From CAZMGG01 sp964565715 (GTDB lineage: Bacteria; Planctomycetota; UBA1135; UBA2386), in NCBI GenBank assembly GCA_964565715.1, contig CAZMGG010000018.1, positions 1-59,704 of the forward strand: a stretch of DNA of 59,704 nucleotides. The letters are read 5' to 3'. Of this stretch, positions 49,774 to 58,609 are shown in pieces (within the stretch, counting starts at the first letter, position 1; every line of letters begins with the position of its first letter). The notes under the pieces were generated by a model, which saw only the letters and a program-made list of their open reading frames with translations, was not told the DNA's origin and ran no database searches. The position numbers were made by a program, and so were the translations under genes.

Positions 49774-52700
49774 TCAGCGACGGATGAAGAACTTGCTGCG
49801 GTGGGTCGAGAAGTGCAGCTGCGAGCCGCTGCGGTAGCAGTCGATCAGGATCTGGTAGCCGCCCTCGGGGAACCGGTTCGGCGGCGTCGACCACTGGAAG
49901 GCCTCGGGTCCGGTGCCGGCGTCGGGCCGGCGCAGCAGCGCGCTGGCCGGCCGGACGCCCGGCGTGGCGGCGCTGCCGTCCTGCACGTGCCGCCAGGTCT
50001 CGCCGCCGTCCGAGGAGTACATGATCACGTACTCGAGCAGCCCCTCGGTCTCGACCACCGTGGTGGTCGCGGTGTACGGGCGGCCGTCCCAGCGCGTCCA
50101 GGCCGCGGTCCAGGTCACGGTGATGCTCTCCGGATCCTGCAGCTCGGTGACGTCGGTCGGCGCGGTGATCTCCACCCGCGGCGGCTGCGGGATGCGGTGC
50201 AGGTTGGCCAGGTCGCCGGCCTCGAAGAACGAGTGCACCATCGACAGCAGCGCGAACCGGGCGATGAACGCCGCGCCCGACTCCACCGAGCGGTCGATGC
50301 CGTTCACCACGACGTAGGCGGCGTTGGTGTTGGTGTGGTCCACCAGCTTGACCAGACCGGAGCCGATGCTGCCGGTCGGGTGGCCGTAGTAGGCCCGCAG
50401 CAGCGACGCCGAGTAGCGCTCGGTGCTGTACGGCGCGTAGTTCCACTCGTCGCCGACGCCGCCGGCGCCGTTGGACACGAGGCTGAACGGACGGCTGATC
50501 GGCGCCGTCGCCGGCATGTTGAAGTGGTAGTTGGCGGTGATCTGCGGGCCGGCGCCGGTGAGCGCGCCGTTGCCGCCGGCGAACTGGTGGTGGAAGGTGC
50601 TGCCCGACGTGCCGATGTTGAAGAACGTCGTCGAGCCCTCCTCGGCGGTGCGCTGCACCGGCGCGTTGAGCGCGGTGCCGAAGGCGGTGCGGCCGGACGC
50701 GTTGTAGCAGGTGTTCAGCGGCGCCTGGTAGAACTCGCCGGTGCCGGTGCCGGCGTTCAGGTTGCCCCGCACGTTGCCCTGGGCGTCGGTGGCGAGCCAT
50801 TGCGCGGCGTAGGCCGAGTCGGGGCACAGCTCGCCGAGCCACGGCATCGAGATCCAGAAGGTGCCGCCGGCCGATGAGCGCACCAGCGTGCGCGTCGAGG
50901 TGATGGTGTTGACGAAGTTGGCGATGCCGGGCGCGCCGAACGGCCGCAGGTTGACCGGGATCGACGACGAGTAGCCGTTGGCGACGTCGTAGCCGATGTC
51001 GTTGCCGATCCCCATGTAGTAGTAGGAGAAGCCGGTCAGCGTGGTGTAGACGCAGCGGCTCGCCACCAGCCCCTTGCGCAGCAGTTCGAAGCAGCGCGGC
51101 GTGTCGGTGAACATGCGGCCCATCCACCGGTTGCGCAGGCGGTTGGCGTCGATGCCCGGATAGTCGGCGCGGCTGTTCTCGCTGCCGTTGTTGAGGGCGT
51201 CGTGGAACCAGTTGTAGCCGTTGGCGAAGTCCGGATCGCCGTTGAGCAGGTCCTTGTAGGGATTGTGGCGCGGATCGCCGTTGAACTGGCTGCGCTCGGT
51301 GATCGGCACGTCGTTCGCCGAGTCGGCCCACCAGGTCCAGGTCACCGACAGGTTGTCGGGCTGGTTGCGGGACGCCGGCGGCCACATCACGCCGGCCGAG
51401 TCGGCGTCGATGCCGGTCCAGATCCGGGTGCGCACCTGCAGCAGGACGTCGTCCTGGGGCGTGTAGCGGTTGCCGTTGTTGTCGACGAACATGCTGGCGG
51501 TGAACGACGCGCCCGGGATGGTGATGACCCAGCGGGCGGTGTTCTTCGGGCCGTCGCCGGCGGTGTAGAGGTTGCGGGAGAAGTCGCGGGCGGCCTCGGT
51601 GCAGGACGGCACGTAGTCCATCTGGTACAGCCGCGACCGCTCGTTGCCGTTCAGCCCGCGCCAGCTCGCCCCGGCGTCGTCCCGGTCATAGGTGCAGGCC
51701 ACCGGCGTGTTGGCCAGGTAGATGCGGGTGAACTTCTCCTGGCCCGGACCCGGATCGACGTACTCACAGTGGTAGCTCATCTCGCCGGGGAGCGGCGGCG
51801 TCGGATTGGGCTGGGTCGGGCTGTTCCACTTGGCGGCGGCCAGCGGGAAGTAGTCGCGGGTGCCGTTCACCAGCACGCCGCCGCGGATGTTCTGGATCTG
51901 CACGCTGGGGTGCAGGACCGGGTTGGCCGAGGCCGGATCCCGCAGGTCCATGCCGACGACGTCCACCGCGATCGGCACGCGGTCGGCCAGCGCATAGCTC
52001 GGCGCGTGCGTGGTGTAGGCGTAGACCCGCAGCCGCACCGCGTCGCTCACCCCGGCGGGATTGCGACGGGTGCGCAGCTCCTCGGGGTGCGTCACCACGC
52101 GCACCTCCGGGAACGCGGTGGGCTCCTTGGCCGCATCCGAGAAGTTGCGCAGCGCCGGCATCGGCAACAGCTCGCCGTGCAGGTTGATGATCAGCGCGTT
52201 GCGGTAGCGCTGCGGGTTGGTGTTGAGGTCCTCCAGGAACAGCCGCAGGGTCGGCTCCTTCGACATGTCGGCCAGTTCCGGCGGCGGCGTCGCGCCGGCG
52301 GCCCGAGCCGCGGCGATCGCCGCCTCCCGCGCCTCGATCCGCGCCACGCGGGCGTCGTGCAGCGCCCGCTCCTGCGGGTAGCGCATGGCGTGGTTCCAGT
52401 AGTCCGCCAGCGAGTACGGCAGCGGGTTGAGATCGGCGTGATAGCCGTTGATCTCGACCCCGTCGCGGCTCAGCCGGCCGCGGAAGCCGTCCGGCACGTA
52501 GTAGAAGGACGACGAGCTGCCCGCGGGCATCCGGCCGGGGTAGAAGTAGACCTGCGGGATGTCCTGGTTGCTGTCGACGGCGTCGTTCAGGTGCGGCCGA
52601 TAGGCCTGGTTGCGGCCGTAGCTGGCCTTGGTGATCCAGTGCGGGCGGATGACCAGACCCGGGTTGCGCAGCTCGAGGTCGGTGATCGACGACTCGACGA

Positions 52701-53292
52701 ACGGCCGGATCGACTCCATGTAGACCCACCAGCCCGGGATGTTCTCGACCGCCAGCAGGTACATGTCGAAGACCTGGCTGGTCGGGAAGGCGGCGCCGGT
52801 CGAGTTGATCACCGATGCCAGGTCCGCCACCTGCGTCGTCGTGCCCTCGACGGTCTTGTAGATGCGGACCGTGACGTAGCGGACGTTGCGGTTGTTCATG
52901 CCCTGGAAGGGCTGCACCGAGACCCGCCGCGACCACAGCCAGTTGCCGTCGCGCCGCAGGTTGCCCGACACGACGTGGTCCGGCGGCAGCAGGACGCCGC
53001 TGGCGTCGGTGGTGATGGTCAGCGAGGGCCGGTTGGTGACGCCGTCGTCCAGCGAGTCCAGGTCCGCCGCCGCATCGACGTCGGCGCGGTCGGCGTAGTT
53101 CTGGACCTCCGCCAGGATCGCCTGGGCCTTGCTGTAGGCGAACACCCGATCGCGCTCGCCGGCGCTGCTCGAGTAGTTGATCGCCAGGTGGTTGACCAGG
53201 ACGGCCCCGGCGATGACGAAGATCATCAGCCCGAAGGCCAGTTCGGCGAAGGTGAAGCCCGCCGCGCTGGCGGAGCGATGGTTGCTGCCCAT
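49774..53292 (-). CDS. Giant prepilin-like protein (1172 residues)
   Basis: A prepilin N-terminus (SASAAG, then FTFAELAFGLMIFVIAGAVL) with predicted cleavage after Gly12 and Glu at +5. An exceptionally long passenger follows. Most of the passenger is unrecognised and aromatic/Asn-rich (for example FARNDFSR-like RDFSRNLYTAGDGPKN and SYYYMGIGNDIGYDV). The C-terminal 140 residues look like an Ig/fibronectin-type domain (PPRVEITAPTDVTELQD, later YVIMYSSDGGETWRHV). Ordinary pilins are 120-250 residues. It may be a pilus-tip adhesin anchored through its pilin stem, by analogy with PilY1-like tips. It diverges from the ABC exporter genes. Function inferred. Confidence 0.72.
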   Translation of the reverse strand: MGSNHRSASAAGFTFAELAFGLMIFVIAGAVLVNHLAINYSSSAGERDRVFAYSKAQAILAEVQNYADRADVDAAADLDSLDDGVTNRPSLTITTDASGVLLPPDHVVSGNLRRDGNWLWSRRVSVQPFQGMNNRNVRYVTVRIYKTVEGTTTQVADLASVINSTGAAFPTSQVFDMYLLAVENIPGWWVYMESIRPFVESSITDLELRNPGLVIRPHWITKASYGRNQAYRPHLNDAVDSNQDIPQVYFYPGRMPAGSSSSFYYVPDGFRGRLSRDGVEINGYHADLNPLPYSLADYWNHAMRYPQERALHDARVARIEAREAAIAAARAAGATPPPELADMSKEPTLRLFLEDLNTNPQRYRNALIINLHGELLPMPALRNFSDAAKEPTAFPEVRVVTHPEELRTRRNPAGVSDAVRLRVYAYTTHAPSYALADRVPIAVDVVGMDLRDPASANPVLHPSVQIQNIRGGVLVNGTRDYFPLAAAKWNSPTQPNPTPPLPGEMSYHCEYVDPGPGQEKFTRIYLANTPVACTYDRDDAGASWRGLNGNERSRLYQMDYVPSCTEAARDFSRNLYTAGDGPKNTARWVITIPGASFTASMFVDNNGNRYTPQDDVLLQVRTRIWTGIDADSAGVMWPPASRNQPDNLSVTWTWWADSANDVPITERSQFNGDPRHNPYKDLLNGDPDFANGYNWFHDALNNGSENSRADYPGIDANRLRNRWMGRMFTDTPRCFELLRKGLVASRCVYTTLTGFSYYYMGIGNDIGYDVANGYSSSIPVNLRPFGAPGIANFVNTITSTRTLVRSSAGGTFWISMPWLGELCPDSAYAAQWLATDAQGNVRGNLNAGTGTGEFYQAPLNTCYNASGRTAFGTALNAPVQRTAEEGSTTFFNIGTSGSTFHHQFAGGNGALTGAGPQITANYHFNMPATAPISRPFSLVSNGAGGVGDEWNYAPYSTERYSASLLRAYYGHPTGSIGSGLVKLVDHTNTNAAYVVVNGIDRSVESGAAFIARFALLSMVHSFFEAGDLANLHRIPQPPRVEITAPTDVTELQDPESITVTWTAAWTRWDGRPYTATTTVVETEGLLEYVIMYSSDGGETWRHVQDGSAATPGVRPASALLRRPDAGTGPEAFQWSTPPNRFPEGGYQILIDCYRSGSQLHFSTHRSKFFIRR

Positions 53293-53486
53293 GGATCTCT
53301 CCCGACGGCCGCCCCGGACCGGGACGGCCAGGGCTGTATCGGCAGGAGACAGCCCGACGGTCCAGGCGATGGCCGCGGCGGCCGGGCCGGTGCGGCCGGG
53401 CGCCGCGCTGGCGCCGTTGCCATGGCCTCCACCGGCGCTGTCGGCATTTGCAACAGCGACGCCGGGTGGTTCATGCTGGCCCGCCC

Positions 53487-55274
53487 TTGAAGCTCGTCGC
53501 CTCCCTGCGTGACCTCCGGCGCCCGTTCCGGCTGCTGCTCGGCCACTGGCCCCGGGTCCTGCTGGGCCTCGTCTGCGTGCCCCTGCACGCCATCGCCCTG
53601 CTGGCCATGCCCGGCGTGCTGGGCCGGGCCGTCGACGGGATCGCCGCCGGGCCCGGCACGGCGGCCGCCCTGGACCGGCCGGCGCTGCTCGGGCTGTGCG
53701 GCTGGCTCGCGCTGCTGGCCCTGGCCGAGGCGGTCACGCGCTACGTGTCGCGGCGGACCCTGATCGACGTGTCGCGGGACGTCGAGGAGGACCTGAAGAA
53801 CGACCTGGTGGCGCATCTGCAGCGCCTGCCGGTGGCCTGGTTCGACCGGTCGCGCACCGGCGACCTGGTCAGCCGCCTGACCCAGGACGTGGAGATGGTC
53901 CGCTTCGTCATGGGGCCGATCCTGCTGCACGGCGGCAGCGCCCTGTGCCTGCTGCCCGCCGGCCTGTGGCTGATGGCGAGCCTCGACCTGCCGGTGACCC
54001 TGGCCTGCGGGGGCGCCTTCGGCGTGCTGGCGCTGCTGATGCGCCTGCTGATGCCGCGCCTGCACCACTGGAGCAAGCGGTCGCAGACCGCGATCGGCGA
54101 CCTGTCGCAGCGCGTGCAGGAGGACTTCGCCGGCATCCGCATCCTGCACGCCTTCGCCGCCGCCGACCGCGAACGGGCGACGCTGGCCACCCGCAACCGC
54201 CGGCTGCTGCTGTGGAACCTGAAGCTCACCCGCCTGCGCGGCGCCGTCGACGCGCTCACCCACACCACCGCCGGTCTCGTGCTGCTCGGCGTCCTGCTGG
54301 TGGGCGGCCTGCGGGTGGTCGACGCCGCGCTCACCGTCGGCGAGCTGTTCCAGTTCGTCGTCTACCTGGGCCTGCTGATGTTCCCGCTGCAGGTGCTGAG
54401 CTGGACCCTGGCGATGCTGCCGCGCTCGATCGCCGCCGCCGGCCGGCTGGAGGAGGTGTTCGCCGTGGCGCCGGAGCCCGGCGGTGGCCTGCAGGTGGAG
54501 TTGCGCGGCGACCTGGAGGTGCGGAACCTCACGTTCACCTATCCGGGCCAGACGACGCCGGCGCTGCGCGACGTGAGCCTGCGGGTGCGCGCCGGCGAGA
54601 AGCTCGGCCTCACCGGGCCGGTGGGCGCCGGCAAGTCGACGCTGCTGGCGCTCTGCCTGCGCTTCTACGACCCGCCCCGCGGCACCGTCTTCCTCGACGG
54701 CCACGACCTGCTCCTGCTGGAGCCGGCGGCGGTGCGCGCGGCCTTCGCCTTCGCGCCGCAGGAGCCGTTCCTGTTCAGCGACACGGTGGCTGGCAACGTC
54801 GCCTTCGCCCGCGACGAGGTGATGGCCGCCGAATTGGACGAGGCGGTGCGGGCCTCGGCCCTCGACCAGGACCTGGCGCAGCTGCCGCAGGGCCTGCAGA
54901 CCGTGGTGGGCGAACGCGGCGTGACCCTGTCCGGCGGCCAGCGCCAGCGGGTTTCGCTGGCCCGGGCCATGGCCAGCGGCCGGAGCGCGCTGCTGCTCGA
55001 CGACACCATCAGCGCCGTCGACCCGCCCACCGAGCGGCGCATCCTGCAGGGGCTGCGGCAGAGCCGGCGCGGCCGCACCGTGCTGATCGCCACCCACCGC
55101 CTGTCGGCGGTGCGCGACGCCGACCAGATCCTCTGGCTGCAGGACGGCGCGGTGGTCGAGCGCGGCAGCCACCGCGAACTGCTGGCCCGCGGCGGCGCCT
55201 ACGCCGAGGCCTGCCGCCGCCAGGACGAGGCCGCCGCGCTGGAGGGCGACGCCGGCCCGGAGGCGCCGCGGTGA
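53487..55274 (+). CDS. ABC exporter half-transporter 1 (degenerate catalytic site)
   Basis: A roughly 595-residue half-transporter. Six membrane helices lie in the first 310 residues (for example WPRVLLGLVCVPLHAIALLA), followed by an ATPase domain. Walker A is GPVGAGKST, the signature LSGGQRQR, and Walker B LLLDDTISAVDPP, with Asp in place of the catalytic Glu. The switch His is in IATHRLSAV. The Asp substitution marks the degenerate half of heterodimeric exporters of the TM287/288, BmrCD or MdlAB type. The start is uncertain: TTG at 53487 leaves a basic N-terminus before the first helix; TTG at 53448 and GTG at 53466 are in frame. The stop overlaps the next gene (GTGA). Confidence 0.88.
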   Translation: MKLVASLRDLRRPFRLLLGHWPRVLLGLVCVPLHAIALLAMPGVLGRAVDGIAAGPGTAAALDRPALLGLCGWLALLALAEAVTRYVSRRTLIDVSRDVEEDLKNDLVAHLQRLPVAWFDRSRTGDLVSRLTQDVEMVRFVMGPILLHGGSALCLLPAGLWLMASLDLPVTLACGGAFGVLALLMRLLMPRLHHWSKRSQTAIGDLSQRVQEDFAGIRILHAFAAADRERATLATRNRRLLLWNLKLTRLRGAVDALTHTTAGLVLLGVLLVGGLRVVDAALTVGELFQFVVYLGLLMFPLQVLSWTLAMLPRSIAAAGRLEEVFAVAPEPGGGLQVELRGDLEVRNLTFTYPGQTTPALRDVSLRVRAGEKLGLTGPVGAGKSTLLALCLRFYDPPRGTVFLDGHDLLLLEPAAVRAAFAFAPQEPFLFSDTVAGNVAFARDEVMAAELDEAVRASALDQDLAQLPQGLQTVVGERGVTLSGGQRQRVSLARAMASGRSALLLDDTISAVDPPTERRILQGLRQSRRGRTVLIATHRLSAVRDADQILWLQDGAVVERGSHRELLARGGAYAEACRRQDEAAALEGDAGPEAPR

Positions 55275-57067
55275 GCGACTGGGCCGACGACGCGCCGGAA
55301 CGGCCGCCCAGCCTGGGCATCCTGCGCCAGCTCTGGCCGTTCGTGCGCCCCTACCGCCGCGCCTTCGGCTGCTGCCTGCTGATCCTGTTGCTGTCCTTCG
55401 GCCTGGAACTGCTCGGCCCGCTGCTGGTGCAGCAGGCGATCGACGGCCCGCTGCGCGACGACGCGCTGCCGCCCGACGAACGGATCCGCCGGCTGCTCTG
55501 GCTCACCGCCGGCTTCCTGCTCACGGTGGGCGCCGGCGCCGGCCTCGGCTACCGCTACGCGCTGCTGACCGCGTGGAACGGCCAGCGGGTGGTCCGCGAC
55601 GTGCGCCGCCGGCTGTTCGCGCACCTGCTGGACGTCAGCGTGCGCTATCACGAGCGCAACGCCGCCGGCAAGCTGACCACCCGCGTCACCTCGGACGTCG
55701 AGAACCTGAGCGAGCTGATCGCCACCGGCGTGCTGCAGGCGCTGTTCGACCTGCTGAAGATCGCCGGCGTGCTGGCGGTGCTGTTCGTCATCGACCTGCG
55801 GCTCGCCCTGTTCACCCTGGCCAGCATCCCGGTGGTGGCGGCGCTGAGCATCCTGTTCCGCCGCAACGCGCAGAAGGCCTATCGCACGGTGCGCGGCACC
55901 CTGGCGGTGCAGAACGCCTACACCGCCGAGCTGATCGGCGGCGTGCGCGCGACCCGGGCGTTCGGCCGCGAGGCCGCGGTGCAGGCCCGCTACGCCGGCC
56001 TCAACCACGCCACCGCCAAGGCCTGGCGCGCCACGGTGTTCCACTTCGCGGTGTTCTTCGGCCTGGTCGACCTGGCGCTGCGCGGCACGACGATCGGCCT
56101 GCTCTGGTTCGGCGGCGGCAGCGTGCTGGACGGCACCATGCAGGTGGGCCAGTTCGTGCAGTTCTGGCTGTACTACGGGCTGCTGTCGGCGCCGATCAAG
56201 GAACTGGGCGAGAAGTACAACGTGCTGCAGGCGGCCTTCGCCAGCGCCGAACGCATCCTGCTGATCCTGGCGGAGCCGACCTTCCCGCCGCCGACGCCGG
56301 CGCCCGCGGCGGCGTCGCCGGCGCCCGGGCGCGGCCCGGCGGCCATCGAGTTCCGCGACGTCCGGTTCGGCTACCACGCGGGCACGCCGGTGCTGCGCGG
56401 CGTGTCGTTCCGCGCGGCGCCGGGAGCCACCATCGCCGTGGTCGGCCCCACCGGCGCCGGCAAGACCACGCTGCTGTCGCTGGTCTCGCGCCTGCACGAC
56501 GTCGACGCCGGCACGGTGCTGGTCGACGACATCCCGGTGCGCGACTGGCACCTGCCGTCGCTGCGGCGGCGCGTGGCGGTGGTGGCCCAGGACCTGTTCC
56601 TGTTCACGGGTTCGGTACTGGACAACGTGCGCCTGTTCGACCGGCGCATCGGCGAGGAACGGGCCTGGCACTGGCTCGAGGTGGTCGGCGCCGCCGACTT
56701 CGTGCGCGGCCTGCCGCAGGGCATCCATTCGCCGGTGGAGGAGCGCGGCGCCACGTTCTCCCAGGGCGAACGGCAACTGCTGTCATTCGCCCGCGCGTTG
56801 TGCACCGAGCCCGACGTGCTGGTGCTGGACGAGGCCACCGCCAGCATCGACAGCGCCACCGAGGCCCGCCTGCAGCAGGCGCTGACCGTGGCCCGGCGCG
56901 GCCGCACCGCCCTGGTGGTGGCCCATCGCCTGTCGACGGTGCGGCACGCCGACGTGATCCTCGTGCTCGAACGCGGCCAGGTGGTGGAGGCCGGTACCCA
57001 CGCTGACCTGGTGGCCCGGAACGGGCACTATGCGGCCATGCTGCGCGCGATCGGAGCGGAGGCGTGA
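55271..57067 (+). CDS. ABC exporter half-transporter 2 (consensus catalytic site)
   Basis: A 598-residue half-transporter completing the pair with the upstream gene. Six helices are followed by an ATPase domain with Walker A GPTGAGKTT, signature FSQGERQLL (departing from LSGGQ), Walker B VLVLDEATASIDS with the normal Glu, and switch VAHRLSTV. A Pro/Ala linker (PPPTPAPAAASPAPG) joins the two domains. Combined with the LSGGQ of the partner, the heterodimer would have one consensus and one degenerate ATP site, the usual asymmetry. The substrate (lipid, peptide or drug) is unknown. A GTG start overlaps the previous stop and the stop overlaps the following lipoprotein gene, so all are coupled. Confidence 0.92.
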   Translation: MSDWADDAPERPPSLGILRQLWPFVRPYRRAFGCCLLILLLSFGLELLGPLLVQQAIDGPLRDDALPPDERIRRLLWLTAGFLLTVGAGAGLGYRYALLTAWNGQRVVRDVRRRLFAHLLDVSVRYHERNAAGKLTTRVTSDVENLSELIATGVLQALFDLLKIAGVLAVLFVIDLRLALFTLASIPVVAALSILFRRNAQKAYRTVRGTLAVQNAYTAELIGGVRATRAFGREAAVQARYAGLNHATAKAWRATVFHFAVFFGLVDLALRGTTIGLLWFGGGSVLDGTMQVGQFVQFWLYYGLLSAPIKELGEKYNVLQAAFASAERILLILAEPTFPPPTPAPAAASPAPGRGPAAIEFRDVRFGYHAGTPVLRGVSFRAAPGATIAVVGPTGAGKTTLLSLVSRLHDVDAGTVLVDDIPVRDWHLPSLRRRVAVVAQDLFLFTGSVLDNVRLFDRRIGEERAWHWLEVVGAADFVRGLPQGIHSPVEERGATFSQGERQLLSFARALCTEPDVLVLDEATASIDSATEARLQQALTVARRGRTALVVAHRLSTVRHADVILVLERGQVVEAGTHADLVARNGHYAAMLRAIGAEA

Positions 57068-57942
57068 AGCCGGGGCGATGCCGGGCGGCGCTGGCGGCGC
57101 TGCTGGTCGGCGCGGGCTGCCACACCGGGCCCGGCGGCGGCCCGCCGGCCGCCACCGTGTTGCCATCCCACGCCTGCGTGGTCCCGCTGCGGCTGCTGGC
57201 CGGCCTGCCCACCGTCGAGGCCCGGATCGGCGATCGCGCCGGCACGTTCCTGCTCGACACCGGTACCGACCGCCTCCTGTTCGATCCCGCCCGCATCACC
57301 GGCGACCTGTCGCTGCGCCCGGCGCACGGCCGGCTGCACACCGCCGCCGACATCCCGGCGCAGTTGCAGGGCGAGACGACGCTGGCCGAGGTGCGGCTGG
57401 GCGACGCGGTGTTCCGCGGCGTGCCGGCCGGCGCCATCGACCTGTCGACGCTGGCCGCTGCGCTCGGCGCGCCGATCGACGGCATCCTCGGCTGCGACCT
57501 GTTCGCCGACTGCGTGCTGGTGATCGACGGGCCGCGCGGCGAGATCCGCCTGCTGCCGGCGCGTCCCGCCGACCTGCCGCCGCAGGTGGCGGCGGGCATC
57601 CTCCGCGACACCGTGCCCTGGCTCGACTGCTTCGTCGCCGGGCGCGACGTGCGCTGTCTCGTCGACACGTGCTTCCAGCGCAGCGTGGCGCTGCCGCCAG
57701 ACCTGGAGCCGCTGCCCTGGCGCTTCGCGCCGCGGGCCGATGGCGAACTGGTGACGCTGGGCGGCACCGCCGACCGTCGCCGGGGCCGCCTGCGCGGCGC
57801 CTTCACCAGCGGCCGCCTCCATCTGCTGGATCCGTGGGTCACCCTGGCGCCGGGCAGCGCCAAGATCGGCGCCGAACTGCTGCGCGAACTGGTGCTGGTG
57901 CTCGACCGGCCGGCCGGCAGCTTCACGCTGCATCGTCCCTGA
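57064..57942 (+). CDS. Retropepsin-like aspartyl protease lipoprotein
   Basis: A 292-residue lipoprotein (leader ends LLVGAGCHT, lipobox Cys19) with a retropepsin-type fold. The active-site loop FLLDTGTDRLLF has the DTG of aspartyl proteases at 65-67, and the paired motif GILGCDLFADCVLVIDG is typical of the bacterial gag-asp_proteas-like families. A second half repeats the pattern as CLVDTCFQRSVALP, where the Gly of DTG is Cys; this half may be structural. The GTG start overlaps the ABC exporter stop (GTGA), so it may process or handle what the exporter moves. That link is positional only. Confidence 0.75.
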   Translation: MKPGRCRAALAALLVGAGCHTGPGGGPPAATVLPSHACVVPLRLLAGLPTVEARIGDRAGTFLLDTGTDRLLFDPARITGDLSLRPAHGRLHTAADIPAQLQGETTLAEVRLGDAVFRGVPAGAIDLSTLAAALGAPIDGILGCDLFADCVLVIDGPRGEIRLLPARPADLPPQVAAGILRDTVPWLDCFVAGRDVRCLVDTCFQRSVALPPDLEPLPWRFAPRADGELVTLGGTADRRRGRLRGAFTSGRLHLLDPWVTLAPGSAKIGAELLRELVLVLDRPAGSFTLHRP

Positions 57943-58030
57943 TCGCCGCCGCCCGCCAAAGGTGGCATGCCGCCGGACGGCGGGCGATGATGCAAGCGCG
58001 ACCACGACCCAGCCGTGGTGGCCGGATGCC

Positions 58031-58609
58031 ATGCCCCCCATCGTCCTCGCCAGCACCTCTGCCGGTCGGCGCGCCCTGCTGGAACGGCTCGGCGTGCCGT
58101 TCGCGTGCGAGGCCCCCGCCATCGACGAGCACGCCGCCGCCGCCGGGTTGCGGGAGCCGAGCGCCATCGCCCGCACCCTGGCCAAGGCCAAGGCCCTGGC
58201 GGTCGCCCGGCGGCAGCCGGACGCCATCGTCATCGGCGGCGACCAGGTCTGTGCGCTGGACGACCGCATCCTCGGCAAGCCGGGCTCTCGCGACGCCGCC
58301 CGGGCCCAGCTGCAGGCCCTGCGGGGCCGCGAGCACCGCCTGCTCACCGCGGTGGCGATCGCCCACCGCGGCCAGATCCACCGCATCCTGGACGAGACGA
58401 CCCTGCGGATGCGATCCCTGACCGACGCGGCGATCGACCGCTACCTCGCCCACGACGAACCCTTCGACTGCGCCGGCTCCTATCGGATCGAGTGCCGCGG
58501 CATCACCCTGTTCGAGTCGATCCACAGCCACGACCACACCGCCATCGTCGGCCTGCCGCTGCTGGCCGTGACGGCGGCGCTCGCCGGACTCGGCGTCGAG
58601 CTGCCATGA
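58031..58609 (+). CDS. maf: Maf-family nucleotide pyrophosphatase
   Basis: A 192-residue house-cleaning enzyme that hydrolyses non-canonical or modified nucleoside triphosphates. The N-terminal phosphate loop is LASTSAGRRALLERLG, matching SxSxxRRxLL. A catalytic Asp lies in IGGDQVCALDDRILGKPG and the later block is FDCAGSYRIECRG, as in Maf/YceF. Full length. The ATG at 58031 gives the canonical start (PPIVLAST). The stop overlaps the start of the sensor kinase gene by four bases (ATGA), an odd pairing. It follows the protease gene after 88 bases. Confidence 0.92.
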   Translation: MPPIVLASTSAGRRALLERLGVPFACEAPAIDEHAAAAGLREPSAIARTLAKAKALAVARRQPDAIVIGGDQVCALDDRILGKPGSRDAARAQLQALRGREHRLLTAVAIAHRGQIHRILDETTLRMRSLTDAAIDRYLAHDEPFDCAGSYRIECRGITLFESIHSHDHTAIVGLPLLAVTAALAGLGVELP

